From JAOZHU01 sp964632845 (GTDB lineage Archaea; Thermoproteota; Bathyarchaeia; Bathyarchaeales; Bathycorpusculaceae), in contig CAZWDU010000014.1 in assembly GCA_964632845.1 (NCBI GenBank), positions 1-43,234 on the forward strand: 43,234 nt of DNA, given 5' to 3'. The notes beneath the pieces are model-generated. The model made no database searches and was not told the origin of the DNA. It worked only from the letters and a program-made list of their open reading frames with translations. The translations under genes were made by a program, and so were the position numbers. Positions 1 through 6,514 of the stretch are shown here, piece by piece (the stretch's first letter is position 1; each line of letters opens with the position of its first letter).

Positions 1-2
1 AC

Positions 3-254
3 GAGACAGTGCGGGAGCAGTACGGGCTTGACGATTTGCGGCTTGGCGATTTAGTGGCTATAATCGACGCAGATCATTCTTTCGGGAGAATTTATCGTCA
101 AGGCGCCATTTCCGTCGGCATAGTTGTGCACACAAACTGTGTCACAGCAGGTCACGGACCAGGAGTTACGAGTTTGATGACTTCTGCAATTGGAAAAATT
201 ACGCCGCAAATCGACGCGAAAGCCAACATTGCTTATCTTTTACGCATGAGGTAG
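3..254 (+). CDS. DUF4438 domain protein, C-terminal end only (partial)
   Basis: The reading frame is open from the left edge of the window to a TAG at 252-254, so only about the last 83 residues are present and the start lies outside. The visible part has a conserved archaeal/bacterial DUF4438 look: a run around RLGDLVAIIDADHSFGR, then a small-residue and histidine-rich stretch around TAGHGPGVTSLMTS. The function of the family is unknown to me. The internal GTG at 9 is only an in-frame valine codon, not a start. Nothing follows on this strand until the S26e gene at 940. Confidence 0.7.
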   Translation, partial: ETVREQYGLDDLRLGDLVAIIDADHSFGRIYRQGAISVGIVVHTNCVTAGHGPGVTSLMTSAIGKITPQIDAKANIAYLLRMR

Positions 255-939
255 TCACTAACGAAAAAAGGGCTTTGTAGATAGAACCTTGGTGACTGAG
301 GAAGAAAGCTAGAGTGAAACTTCGGGTCGAACCGCGGGGTTTACTATTGACAAAAGACTGGACGGGTATTCAGCGGCAACTCGAATAGCCGATTTCGAAC
401 TCTCCAGTAAATTTGACGTTGCTCAGGTGGTTTGTTTCATGTGCTGGTTTTCTCGTTATTGCCTTTTTTATCGGAAAACCGAAAACGAAACTCAAACAGC
501 AGGCTGTACATAGGCTGCTAGTTATTTCCATGTTGAACGTTCCTCTCTATCGCTTGACATTGAATTTCGCAGAAAAAACAGGTTCCTCTGGATTAGCTGG
601 ATTCATGGGTTCTCTGAATCCATTTTTCGCGCGGTTTTCTCAGCGTTTTTCTTGAAGGAAAAATCGGAAAAAATTGACCCTTGTTTTGATTATAGGAATC
701 ATTGGGGGCGCTGGTGTTTGTTCTACCTGACTAGGCCTTCGGCTCAGGAGAATCAGTTGTCGGTCTTTTGGAGCTTTTGGTTGTGTCGCTATCTTTTGCT
801 GTTTTTTCAGTTTTTTCAAAAGTCACAATGCAGCCTAAAAAAGAATTATGCGTGATATCTCTCCGTGTTTTCATACGGGCAGATATATAAGGCGGTGAAT
901 TAACTAATTGGAGACAGAGCATCAAGAGGTTCAAAGTAG
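255..939. other. Gene-poor stretch upstream of rps26e
   Basis: These 685 bases hold no gene I can recognise. An 80-codon frame from a TTG at 413 to 655 has a hydrophobic start but no family resemblance. After its stop the same frame continues with a basic-then-hydrophobic segment (RKNRKK followed by LTLVLIIGIIGGAG) that stops at about 732. That looks like the signal/anchor segment of a decayed secreted protein. A hairpin can form at 364-371/383-390 (GGGTATTC with GAATAGCC, one mismatch). The right end (from about 880) carries the rps26e promoter. Confidence 0.5.
884..890 (+). promoter_or_regulatory. TATA box for rps26e
   Basis: TATATAA lies in an AT-rich setting about 53 bases before the S26e ATG at 940. 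The usual archaeal spacing of about 25 bases puts the transcript start near 913 and leaves a leader of about 25-30 bases. That leader contains a GAGGTT Shine-Dalgarno-like sequence some 8 bases before the ATG. Confidence 0.6.
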
Positions 940-1230
940 ATGCCGTTTAAAAGAAAAAGTCGAGGAAGGTCCAAGGGTGGTAAAGGCAGCAGTAGCCTTG
1001 TGCAGTGCGCCAGTTGTGGGTCAATGGTGCCGCGTGATAAAGCTAAGAAGTCTACGCGTCGTGTGTCGTTTGTTGAGCCTCAATTAGCTAAGGAGCTTCG
1101 GCAGAAAGGCACGTACTTATCTTCGTGGGTGGACACGAAGTATTATTGTATTTCATGTGCTGTGCATCGCGGCATCGTGAAAGTTAGGGCTGAAAACGAG
1201 CGGCACACACGGTATAGGCGAAGACGCTAA
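940..1230 (+). CDS. rps26e: 30S ribosomal protein S26e
   Basis: This 96-residue protein is a component of the small ribosomal subunit, where the eukaryotic homologue sits near the mRNA exit channel. It has the S26e plan: a basic N-terminus (KRKSRGRSKGGKG), a zinc site formed by C23-x2-C26 and C70-x2-C73, and a basic C-terminus ending RYRRRR. Length is normal for the archaeal form. S26e occurs in TACK/Asgard archaea and eukaryotes, which helps place the organism. The gene is monocistronic with a good TATA box at 884. Its stop overlaps by four bases the stop of the convergent phosphatidyltransferase gene. Confidence 0.95.
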   Translation: MPFKRKSRGRSKGGKGSSSLVQCASCGSMVPRDKAKKSTRRVSFVEPQLAKELRQKGTYLSSWVDTKYYCISCAVHRGIVKVRAENERHTRYRRRR

Positions 1231-1844
1231 TTCTCCTTTTTCTTTAGTGCCTTGTAAACGTGTATTGCTCTCTGTAAAACTGTGAAGTTTGAGAGTACTG
1301 CGAGAATTATAATCCCGATGTTTAGAACCCCAAAATTTAGGATTTGCGGCCAAAAAAACGCGGCTAAGCTTGCGGCTGCTAGAATTATCATGCGCTCAGC
1401 TCTTTCCGCTATGCCTACAGATTCCATTTTTATCCCTGTCGCTTCGGCTCTTGCTCGACTGTAACTAACCATCAGAGAGCCTGCCAAAGCAATTAAGCCC
1501 CAGATGGGGTCGCATAATCCGCCGATTATCACACCTGTGTATACAGCGGCATCAGCGTATCTGTCTAGAACTGAATCGAAAAAACCGCCGAAAACGCTTG
1601 CTTGTTGATGCGTTCTTGCTAACACGCCGTCTAACGTGTCGCAGAAGCCTGAAGCTAACAGCAGAGCGACGGCTAACAGAAGCAGTAACGCTTGAGTTTG
1701 AGCCATGGCGTATGCCGTAGCGGAACAAAGTGCTAGCGCCAAGCCTATGATGCTTATTATGTTCGGGGTTAACCCTATCTTGTGCGCGGCGTGCGCTGTG
1801 CCAGTTAGCATTTCCTGAACGTTCTTCTTCAGCTTTGTCAGCAT
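1227..1844 (-). CDS. CDP-alcohol phosphatidyltransferase (archaetidylinositol phosphate synthase-like)
   Basis: An integral membrane enzyme of 205 residues that transfers a phosphoalcohol from a CDP-activated lipid. In archaea the usual member makes archaetidylinositol phosphate from CDP-archaeol and inositol 3-phosphate. The full family signature is present: D69, D72-G73, A76-R77, G86, D90, D94 with the canonical D-x2-DG-x2-AR-x8-G-x3-D-x3-D spacing, between hydrophobic helices at about 27-48, 51-68, 97-121 and 150-190. The exact alcohol substrate cannot be read from sequence. ATG at 1844 starts the gene. A TATA-like TTTAAATAATG lies some 35 bases upstream on this strand. It converges on rps26e. 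Confidence 0.88.
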   Translation of the reverse strand: MLTKLKKNVQEMLTGTAHAAHKIGLTPNIISIIGLALALCSATAYAMAQTQALLLLLAVALLLASGFCDTLDGVLARTHQQASVFGGFFDSVLDRYADAAVYTGVIIGGLCDPIWGLIALAGSLMVSYSRARAEATGIKMESVGIAERAERMIILAAASLAAFFWPQILNFGVLNIGIIILAVLSNFTVLQRAIHVYKALKKKEN

Positions 1845-2044
1845 TGCAGTTCGCTATTTTTATGGTAACGTTTTCATTATTTAAACTGGACTGTAGTTGT
1901 GTTGATGTTTTGGCTGGACGATGCAGCGTACACATACGGAAGCGGCAAGTGTCTGAAAGTAGGTGAAAACAACGTTATTTAGGGCCAGAAGGTTTGGGTG
2001 AAGCATGTTTTCAGAGTGTTTGCCGTCGTGTTTTTTAATCGAAC

Positions 2045-2051
2045 TTATAAG
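2045..2051 (+). promoter_or_regulatory. TATA box for alba
   Basis: TTATAAG about 105 bases before the alba start. Expected transcription start is near 2072-2077, which would give an unusually long leader of about 75-80 bases for an archaeal gene. Confidence 0.5.
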
Positions 2052-2076
2052 GGAGTTCCGAGTTTACTAAGGGGCA

Positions 2077-2119
2077 GTAACGTTCTGTCGCGAACAGAGC
2101 GCAGGTACAGCAACGTTAC
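2077..2119 (+). promoter_or_regulatory. Alba leader with two competing hairpins
   Basis: Hairpin one pairs 2081-2088 (CGTTCTGT) with 2094-2101 (ACAGAGCG) around the loop CGCGA; all eight pairs form, with one G-T. Hairpin two pairs 2077-2084 (GTAACGTT) with 2112-2119 (AACGTTAC), eight perfect pairs. They share bases 2081-2084, so both cannot form at once. They lie between the inferred transcript start and the Shine-Dalgarno at 2140. Whether the structure is used in RNA, or simply reflects a DNA site, cannot be told here. Confidence 0.35.
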
Positions 2120-2152
2120 ACCATAGAAACAACAAAAAAAGGAGTGAAGAAA

Positions 2153-2440
2153 ATGACAGAAAATGCAGATGTTATCTTCGTTGGAAACAAACCCCCAATG
2201 AGCTACGTGCTGGCAATCATAACAAGTCTCTCCGCGGGAAACTCTAAGGAAATAACGCTGAAAGCTCGAGGTCAAGCAATAACAACCGCAGTTGACGTGG
2301 CAGAAATAACACGCAACCGCTTCGTGAAAGACCTGAAAGTGACCAAGATAGCCATAGGAACCGCGGAAATGCCACCGAGAGAAGGCGAAAACAAGTCTCG
2401 AATGGTTTCAACGATGGAAATAACGCTGTGCAAAAAGTAG
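2153..2440 (+). CDS. albA: DNA/RNA-binding protein Alba
   Basis: Alba is a small dimeric archaeal chromatin protein that also binds RNA. The 95-residue product has the characteristic opening VIFVGNKPPMSYVLAI, in which K13 corresponds to the acetylatable nucleic-acid-contacting lysine region of Sulfolobus Alba. Then come the conserved KARGQAITTAVDVAEI helix and the R-F-V-K-D strand. I chose the ATG at 2153 because GGAG at 2140-2143 lies 8-9 bases upstream. The in-frame GTG at 2144 overlaps that Shine-Dalgarno and would add only three residues. A T-rich terminator follows. The leader is long and structured, so post-transcriptional or self-regulation is possible. Confidence 0.93.
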   Translation: MTENADVIFVGNKPPMSYVLAIITSLSAGNSKEITLKARGQAITTAVDVAEITRNRFVKDLKVTKIAIGTAEMPPREGENKSRMVSTMEITLCKK

Positions 2441-2483
2441 ACTCGATGCAGAGCAACAATTGAACCTAAATACCAAGCTCTAA

Positions 2484-2502
2484 TTTTTCTTTCTATTTTT
2501 TT
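2484..2502 (+). terminator. T-rich terminator after alba
   Basis: A run of T tracts about 45 bases after the alba stop, with no strong hairpin. Archaeal RNA polymerase terminates at such oligo-T stretches. Confidence 0.5.
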
Positions 2503-2580
2503 AAAAAACCCGAAACTATTTTACCCAAACACCCACTTCCCCTAGTCACCCCTGCATGTTTTCCGTGCTGATTCAGATTT

Positions 2581-2620
2581 TCTGCCTTCGAATCGAGGGG
2601 CTATAGCTTTTTCTAAGCAC
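2581..2620 (-). repeat. Dispersed intergenic element, copy C
   Basis: Read on the minus strand, this matches 10173-10212 gap-free at 29 of 40 positions. The match includes GTGCTT, the 12-mer CTATAGCCCCTC and AAGGC in the same register. It lies in the gene-free stretch between alba and the gene at 2771. On the minus strand just upstream (2621-2632) there is also GGCT and TAGTG, echoing the other copies. Confidence 0.5.
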
Positions 2621-2770
2621 TAGTAGTAGCCGCAGGTATTGTGGCAACAGGCACATACCGTGGATCGCTGAGACCTAAATACGCAACGGCGCGTGTGTTT
2701 TGCTCTAAAAGTAAATAAATAAGCTGTTAATACAATAGAGAAGCCTGAAACTCGAACTTGAGGAATCAAA

Positions 2771-4492
2771 ATGAAGAAAACTGCTGCATTCTTTGCTTTC
2801 ACATTTCTTTCACTGGCTATTTGTTTTCCTTTTGTTGCTTTCACAGCTTCAGCTCAAAGCTCTGGCTATAGTATACAGAATGTTGACCACAAAATCGAAG
2901 TCATGTATTCTGGGCACTTAATAATAAGTGACACGATACGTGTGTCTGGGCAATTGACAGATGGTTTCTTGATTGGTTTTCCCCAGATATATGGTGCTCA
3001 CGTGCTGAAAGGCATAGCTTACGATGCAAATGGCATTCTCCCAATGAGTTTAGATGTGCCGTTTGAAGGTCACAGTGACCTGTATGGTGCCAGCATCAGT
3101 TTTCCACAAGGGTCACCTCAAGTTTTCACAGTAGTATTCATCCTTTCAAACGATTTTACCTATCAAAATAACACTATCAACGCGGCGGCTGTTAAGTTCC
3201 CAGCCTACCCCAGTCTCGCGAAAGAAGCTGCCAAATGCAACGTCACTCTTGTGCTCCCTGATTTCGCATCAAGTATAACCGTCACTAAAGCCGATGAAAA
3301 TGTTACCACAACTAATTTCGTTAAGAACAACTTGGCTGCATTCACGAATTCTCCCGCCTACGTCACTTTTCTAATGCCTACTGGTGTTCTTCAAATATTT
3401 AGCGTCACGACCCTGAACCGCGTAATCACAGTAAATCCTGCAGGAGATGTGGTGGCTTCTGACAGCTACCGCATTGTTAGTAACGCAAATGACAGCATTG
3501 TTGCTTTTGGCGCAGATATACCTCTTAACGCTTCAAACATTGTTGGAAGAGACGAATTAGGCAGAAATATGACTGTTGAAATTGTAGGCAGCGGCAGCAC
3601 CTTCCACCTGCTCAACGTCACTTTAGCGTCATCGCTATCCACGGGTCAATCCGCATCGCTGACGGTTGAGTATACTCTGCCCAGAGCATCTTCTGAACAA
3701 ATTACCACTTTCCTATTGGACCTTGAGCTTTTCCCATACCTTGACTACTACGTCACCGAAGCTTCCGTCACCGTCATTCCTCCCGAAGGCGCAGTTTTCT
3801 TAACGTACGATTCATCAGCAAATCTAAACAGAGATGGCTTCCAAGAAACATTGGTATTTAACAAAGCAGGCGTTAGCCACGTGGATCTCGACATACCATC
3901 TGAAACCGCCTTGCAGATCAAATATTCTTATAATCCTTTATGGCTGTCTTTCCGTCCCACCATATGGATATGGGCATTAACCGCTGTTGCATTCATAATT
4001 ATGGCAGTTTGGAGAAGACCCAAAACTTCGACTCCGCCGTCGACTGCCGCGTCAAAAGTATCCATTAGCCTTACCCCAGAGCACATCCGCGTTTTCACTA
4101 GCGCTTACGAAGAAAAGAACAGGATAACTTCCGAGTTGTCGCTTCTCGACGTAAGAGCACAGAAAGGCAAGATTTCGAGACGCCGATACAAAGTGCAAAA
4201 GAGTAAACGGAAGGTTCGCTTGGACGCGTTATCCAAGGAAATTACGGAATTGAAAGAGATTTTACGCGGTGCAGGCGGTAATTATGCAAGTTTGGTTCGA
4301 CGGCTTGACGCTGCAGAAAATGAGCTCAACCAAGCTGAAACAAACATCAACAGTGTGGAAGCACGCTACAGAAAAGGCGCGATTTCAATAGAGGAACACA
4401 AGAAGCTGCTTTCAGATTACCAGCGGCGAAAAGAGAAAGCTGAGACAACGGTAAACGGAATTCTTTTAAGAATACGTGAAGAAACACGCTAA
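2771..4492 (+). CDS. Secreted, membrane-anchored protein with cytoplasmic coiled coil
   Basis: I do not recognise the family. The 573 residues divide clearly. There is a signal peptide (about 1-29, MKK then a hydrophobic core ending near ASAQ). A beta-rich extracellular part follows (about 30-390) with many N-x-S/T sites. One transmembrane helix lies at about 394-414, followed by RRPK. The charged C-terminal part (about 440-573) has two coiled-coil segments separated by RYRKGAISIEEHKK, a small helical hairpin motif. The topology is outside-in with a helical cytoplasmic tail, which suggests a cell-surface sensor or envelope anchor. The ATG at 2771 is preceded by GAGGA at good spacing. It stands alone between alba and ferredoxin. 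Confidence 0.75.
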   Translation: MKKTAAFFAFTFLSLAICFPFVAFTASAQSSGYSIQNVDHKIEVMYSGHLIISDTIRVSGQLTDGFLIGFPQIYGAHVLKGIAYDANGILPMSLDVPFEGHSDLYGASISFPQGSPQVFTVVFILSNDFTYQNNTINAAAVKFPAYPSLAKEAAKCNVTLVLPDFASSITVTKADENVTTTNFVKNNLAAFTNSPAYVTFLMPTGVLQIFSVTTLNRVITVNPAGDVVASDSYRIVSNANDSIVAFGADIPLNASNIVGRDELGRNMTVEIVGSGSTFHLLNVTLASSLSTGQSASLTVEYTLPRASSEQITTFLLDLELFPYLDYYVTEASVTVIPPEGAVFLTYDSSANLNRDGFQETLVFNKAGVSHVDLDIPSETALQIKYSYNPLWLSFRPTIWIWALTAVAFIIMAVWRRPKTSTPPSTAASKVSISLTPEHIRVFTSAYEEKNRITSELSLLDVRAQKGKISRRRYKVQKSKRKVRLDALSKEITELKEILRGAGGNYASLVRRLDAAENELNQAETNINSVEARYRKGAISIEEHKKLLSDYQRRKEKAETTVNGILLRIREETR

Positions 4493-4556
4493 TACACCTA
4501 AACACTTTTATCCCTCTGACTTTACTTTTCAATAAAATCCACAAGAGGTATGAAAT

Positions 4557-4739
4557 ATGGTAAAAATACAAGTTGATAACGACAAATGTACTGGATGCGA
4601 AACCTGCGTGAACACATGCCCAGTAGGCGTCTACGAAATGAAAGACGGCAAATCCGTCCCAACAAAAGTAGACGAGTGCCTCGTTTGCAGAGCTTGCGAA
4701 GCACAGTGTCCTACAGGTGCCATTCAAGTAATCGAATAA
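4557..4739 (+). CDS. 2[4Fe-4S] ferredoxin
   Basis: A 60-residue electron carrier with two complete cluster motifs: C11-x2-C14-x2-C17-x3-C21-P and C41-x2-C44-x2-C47-x3-C51-P. Each cluster takes three cysteines from one motif and one from the other. The layout and size match clostridial-type ferredoxins, which serve oxidoreductases for pyruvate, hydrogen or other low-potential reactions. The partner cannot be named from the neighbours. GAGGT lies seven bases before the ATG. A T-run near 4758 probably ends the message. Confidence 0.93.
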   Translation: MVKIQVDNDKCTGCETCVNTCPVGVYEMKDGKSVPTKVDECLVCRACEAQCPTGAIQVIE

Positions 4740-4754
4740 GCGAATTCGCAATCC

Positions 4755-4768
4755 TCATTTTTTTCCTT
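4755..4768 (+). terminator. T-rich terminator after ferredoxin
   Basis: Seven consecutive T (4758-4764) followed by further T-rich sequence, 19 bases after the ferredoxin stop. This is the usual archaeal terminator form. Confidence 0.45.
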
Positions 4769-4819
4769 TACTTTCGTCGTTTTCTTATCAATAAATATCC
4801 GCGATTTTATTTCATATTT

Positions 4820-4876
4820 GGCTGGCTTAAGCTAGTGTTACTGTGCTCAGTGGCTCTACCCCCTCCCTTTTATATA
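4820..4876 (+). repeat. Dispersed intergenic element, copy A, with orphan TATA box
   Basis: GGCTGGCTTA (4820-4829), three bases, then the 15-mer TAGTGTTACTGTGCT (4833-4847), then CTACCCCCTC (4856-4865) and TTTTATATA (4868-4876). The first two blocks recur at 10129-10153 in the same order. The TATA-like block is well formed, but no gene starts downstream on the plus strand. The next annotated gene (4978-6417) is convergent, so any transcript would be a small RNA or antisense to its 3' end. Confidence 0.5.
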
Positions 4877-4977
4877 CCTTGAACTTTAGAGCGTAACTTT
4901 TGGCTTTTATTTTGGTCTATTCGGAGAACTTGCCTGTAAATAAGCTGGGCTTCGGCAAACGCTTCTGGAACCTTGGT

Positions 4978-6417
4978 TTATTTTTCGGAGCTTTTGCCGT
5001 ATTCGCTGAAAAACAATGCATTCACGTAGTTTCTTGTCGTTTTCTTATGTTTGTTGGCTATTTTTTTGAGAGCGTTATTTATCCCTGTGGAGTATTGCAC
5101 TGCCTTTTTAGGCTTCTCAGCTATTGCTGTGGGTAAACCCATGTTTTCAGCGACTTTTCTCAGCACAAGTTTTCTCAAAGAATCAGCTTTCCGTTCTATT
5201 TTCAACTCCAAAGGCAAACTTGAAGCAAAATCAGCAACAGCGCAAGAGGCAAATGGCAAACGCAGCTCCACACCATGAAAACTGCAGATTTTCACGTCTC
5301 TCTCAAGGTTAGTTTCATGAATCCTGATAACGTCGTCAAACATTGTTCTTCTCACTTTTTCCGCTCCATTCATCAAATACTCATTAACGTAGCGTTGGTA
5401 ACCTCCGAAAAGTTCATCCGCACCCTGCCCAGCCAGCAGCGCCTTAAAGCCCGCTTCCGCTGTTTTCTTTGCAATCCAGTAAAATGGCACGCCAATAGCG
5501 GTTTTAATCGGGTCTGGTTCTTCAATAAGCTCCACGACTTTTGCAACTACTTTTTCAACATCTGCCTCTTCAAACAAGTGCACCTGTATAGGCAAGTTTA
5601 ATTCTTCAGCCGCTTTCTTTGCCTCTTCAGTTTCAGCCTGATTCTTCAAGCTTATATGAATTAAGTGAACGTTTACGCGGTGCTCTTTAGCTAGAAACGC
5701 TACTATGCTGCTGTCTAACCCGCCAGAAAACGCCACCGCAACTTCCCTCAACCCCTCAACACGGTTGCGAACAGAATTTTCCAGTAGCTTCTGCAGCGTT
5801 TCCGCAGCTTCCTGCATAGTTGTCGGCTTTGGTTGCTTTGCGTAATTGAATGTTTTAATAGGTTTAAACTTGAAGCCTTCACGGCTGACAACCGCCAAAT
5901 GCCCCGGCGGAAATGACTGCGCTTTCTCTATTCCGAGTTTCCACAGGGCTTTGCGGTTCGCGGCAAGAGCAGCGACGCTTCGGTTCTCGCCATAGTACAG
6001 CGGTTGGACGCCTATTGGGTCTCTTCCAGCGGTAATTATTTCTGGCTCCGCTAGGATGAATGCAAAGTCGCCTTCAACTTCAAAAAGCGCCTCTAGCGTC
6101 TTATCACGGTTATGTTCCAGTTTTTTGGCAATGTTATCTGCTATTGGAGTTTGAGTTGGCGAATATATTCTCCCAGTGAACACGAGGGTTGCGTTTTCTA
6201 ACCTTGCACTTTGCGTTTCGTCACATGGAACAGTGTAGCCTACTGCTGTTACCGACTTCACGCGTTGACTCTGCAAGTTTTCCGCATCTTTTTCCCCCAT
6301 GCATATGGTTGGTGTTGCTATCCTGAAACCATCTGGCTCTGTGTGCTCTGTCTTGAGCACTCTTGCAACTGTGTCTGTTGCATCTTCGCCTTTTTTACCC
6401 AACACCACGATTATCAT
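4978..6417 (-). CDS. Asparagine synthetase-like protein lacking the N-terminal Cys
   Basis: This 479-residue protein has an N-terminal Ntn/GATase-II-like domain (about 1-185) and a C-terminal asparagine synthetase domain with the ATP-pyrophosphatase loop SGGLDSS at 231-237 and LLAGQGADELFGGY later. The family normally makes asparagine from aspartate, ATP and glutamine. Classical AsnB begins Met-Cys, with Cys2 doing the glutaminase chemistry. Here the protein begins MIIVVLGKKG, so glutamine hydrolysis by that route is not expected. An ammonia-dependent or different amidation is more likely. The ATG at 6417 has AGAGG about seven bases upstream, so the start is well supported and the lack of Cys2 is not a start error. 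It is divergent from purB. Confidence 0.82.
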   Translation of the reverse strand: MIIVVLGKKGEDATDTVARVLKTEHTEPDGFRIATPTICMGEKDAENLQSQRVKSVTAVGYTVPCDETQSARLENATLVFTGRIYSPTQTPIADNIAKKLEHNRDKTLEALFEVEGDFAFILAEPEIITAGRDPIGVQPLYYGENRSVAALAANRKALWKLGIEKAQSFPPGHLAVVSREGFKFKPIKTFNYAKQPKPTTMQEAAETLQKLLENSVRNRVEGLREVAVAFSGGLDSSIVAFLAKEHRVNVHLIHISLKNQAETEEAKKAAEELNLPIQVHLFEEADVEKVVAKVVELIEEPDPIKTAIGVPFYWIAKKTAEAGFKALLAGQGADELFGGYQRYVNEYLMNGAEKVRRTMFDDVIRIHETNLERDVKICSFHGVELRLPFASCAVADFASSLPLELKIERKADSLRKLVLRKVAENMGLPTAIAEKPKKAVQYSTGINNALKKIANKHKKTTRNYVNALFFSEYGKSSEK

Positions 6418-6514
6418 TCCATGTCCTCTGAGCTTTCAAATGCGTGCTGCCTTGTTACTGTTTTGGTAAAACATTAATCTTTAATCCGCGTATCCTCTGT
6501 TGAGGAAACAGTGA

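Larger units (their letters stand above)
1865..2119. repeat. Four TAACGTT/AACGTTA motif copies
   Basis: GTAACGTT at 1865-1872, AACGTTA at 1971-1977, GTAACGTT at 2077-2084 and AACGTTAC at 2112-2119. The central AACGTT cores start at 1867, 1971, 2079 and 2112, so the steps are 104, 108 and 33 bases, all near whole numbers of DNA turns. The last two copies form a perfect 8-bp inverted repeat. A transcription factor site is likely; the factor is unknown. Confidence 0.45.
1845..2152. other. Divergent intergenic region, phosphatidyltransferase / alba
   Basis: These 308 bases separate two divergently transcribed genes. They hold the leftward promoter (TATA-like near 1875-1884), the alba promoter (2045-2051) and its leader. 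They also hold four copies of a TAACGTT/AACGTTA motif. I see no protein gene here; the frames that cross it are out-of-frame shadows of the neighbours. Confidence 0.6.
2441..2770. other. Intergenic region alba / secreted protein
   Basis: These 330 bases hold the alba terminator, a degenerate copy of the dispersed element (2581-2620, minus orientation) and a weak TATA-like AT-rich patch near 2709-2719 for the gene at 2771. I see no coding frame with family resemblance. Confidence 0.5.

Noticed and set aside
255..400. RNase P RNA or SRP RNA in the first gap
   Set aside because: Looked for conserved RNase P motifs such as GAGGAAAGTCC and ACAGAA and SRP loops; only superficial partial matches, so not called.
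413..855. Two overlapping plus-strand frames (413-655 and 652-855) as real genes
   Set aside because: No family resemblance, odd composition and no ribosome binding site; kept only as a possible remnant.
4900..5136. 78-codon plus-strand frame after the orphan TATA box
   Set aside because: Most of it is antisense to the asnB-like 3' end and is cysteine/phenylalanine-rich with no homology.
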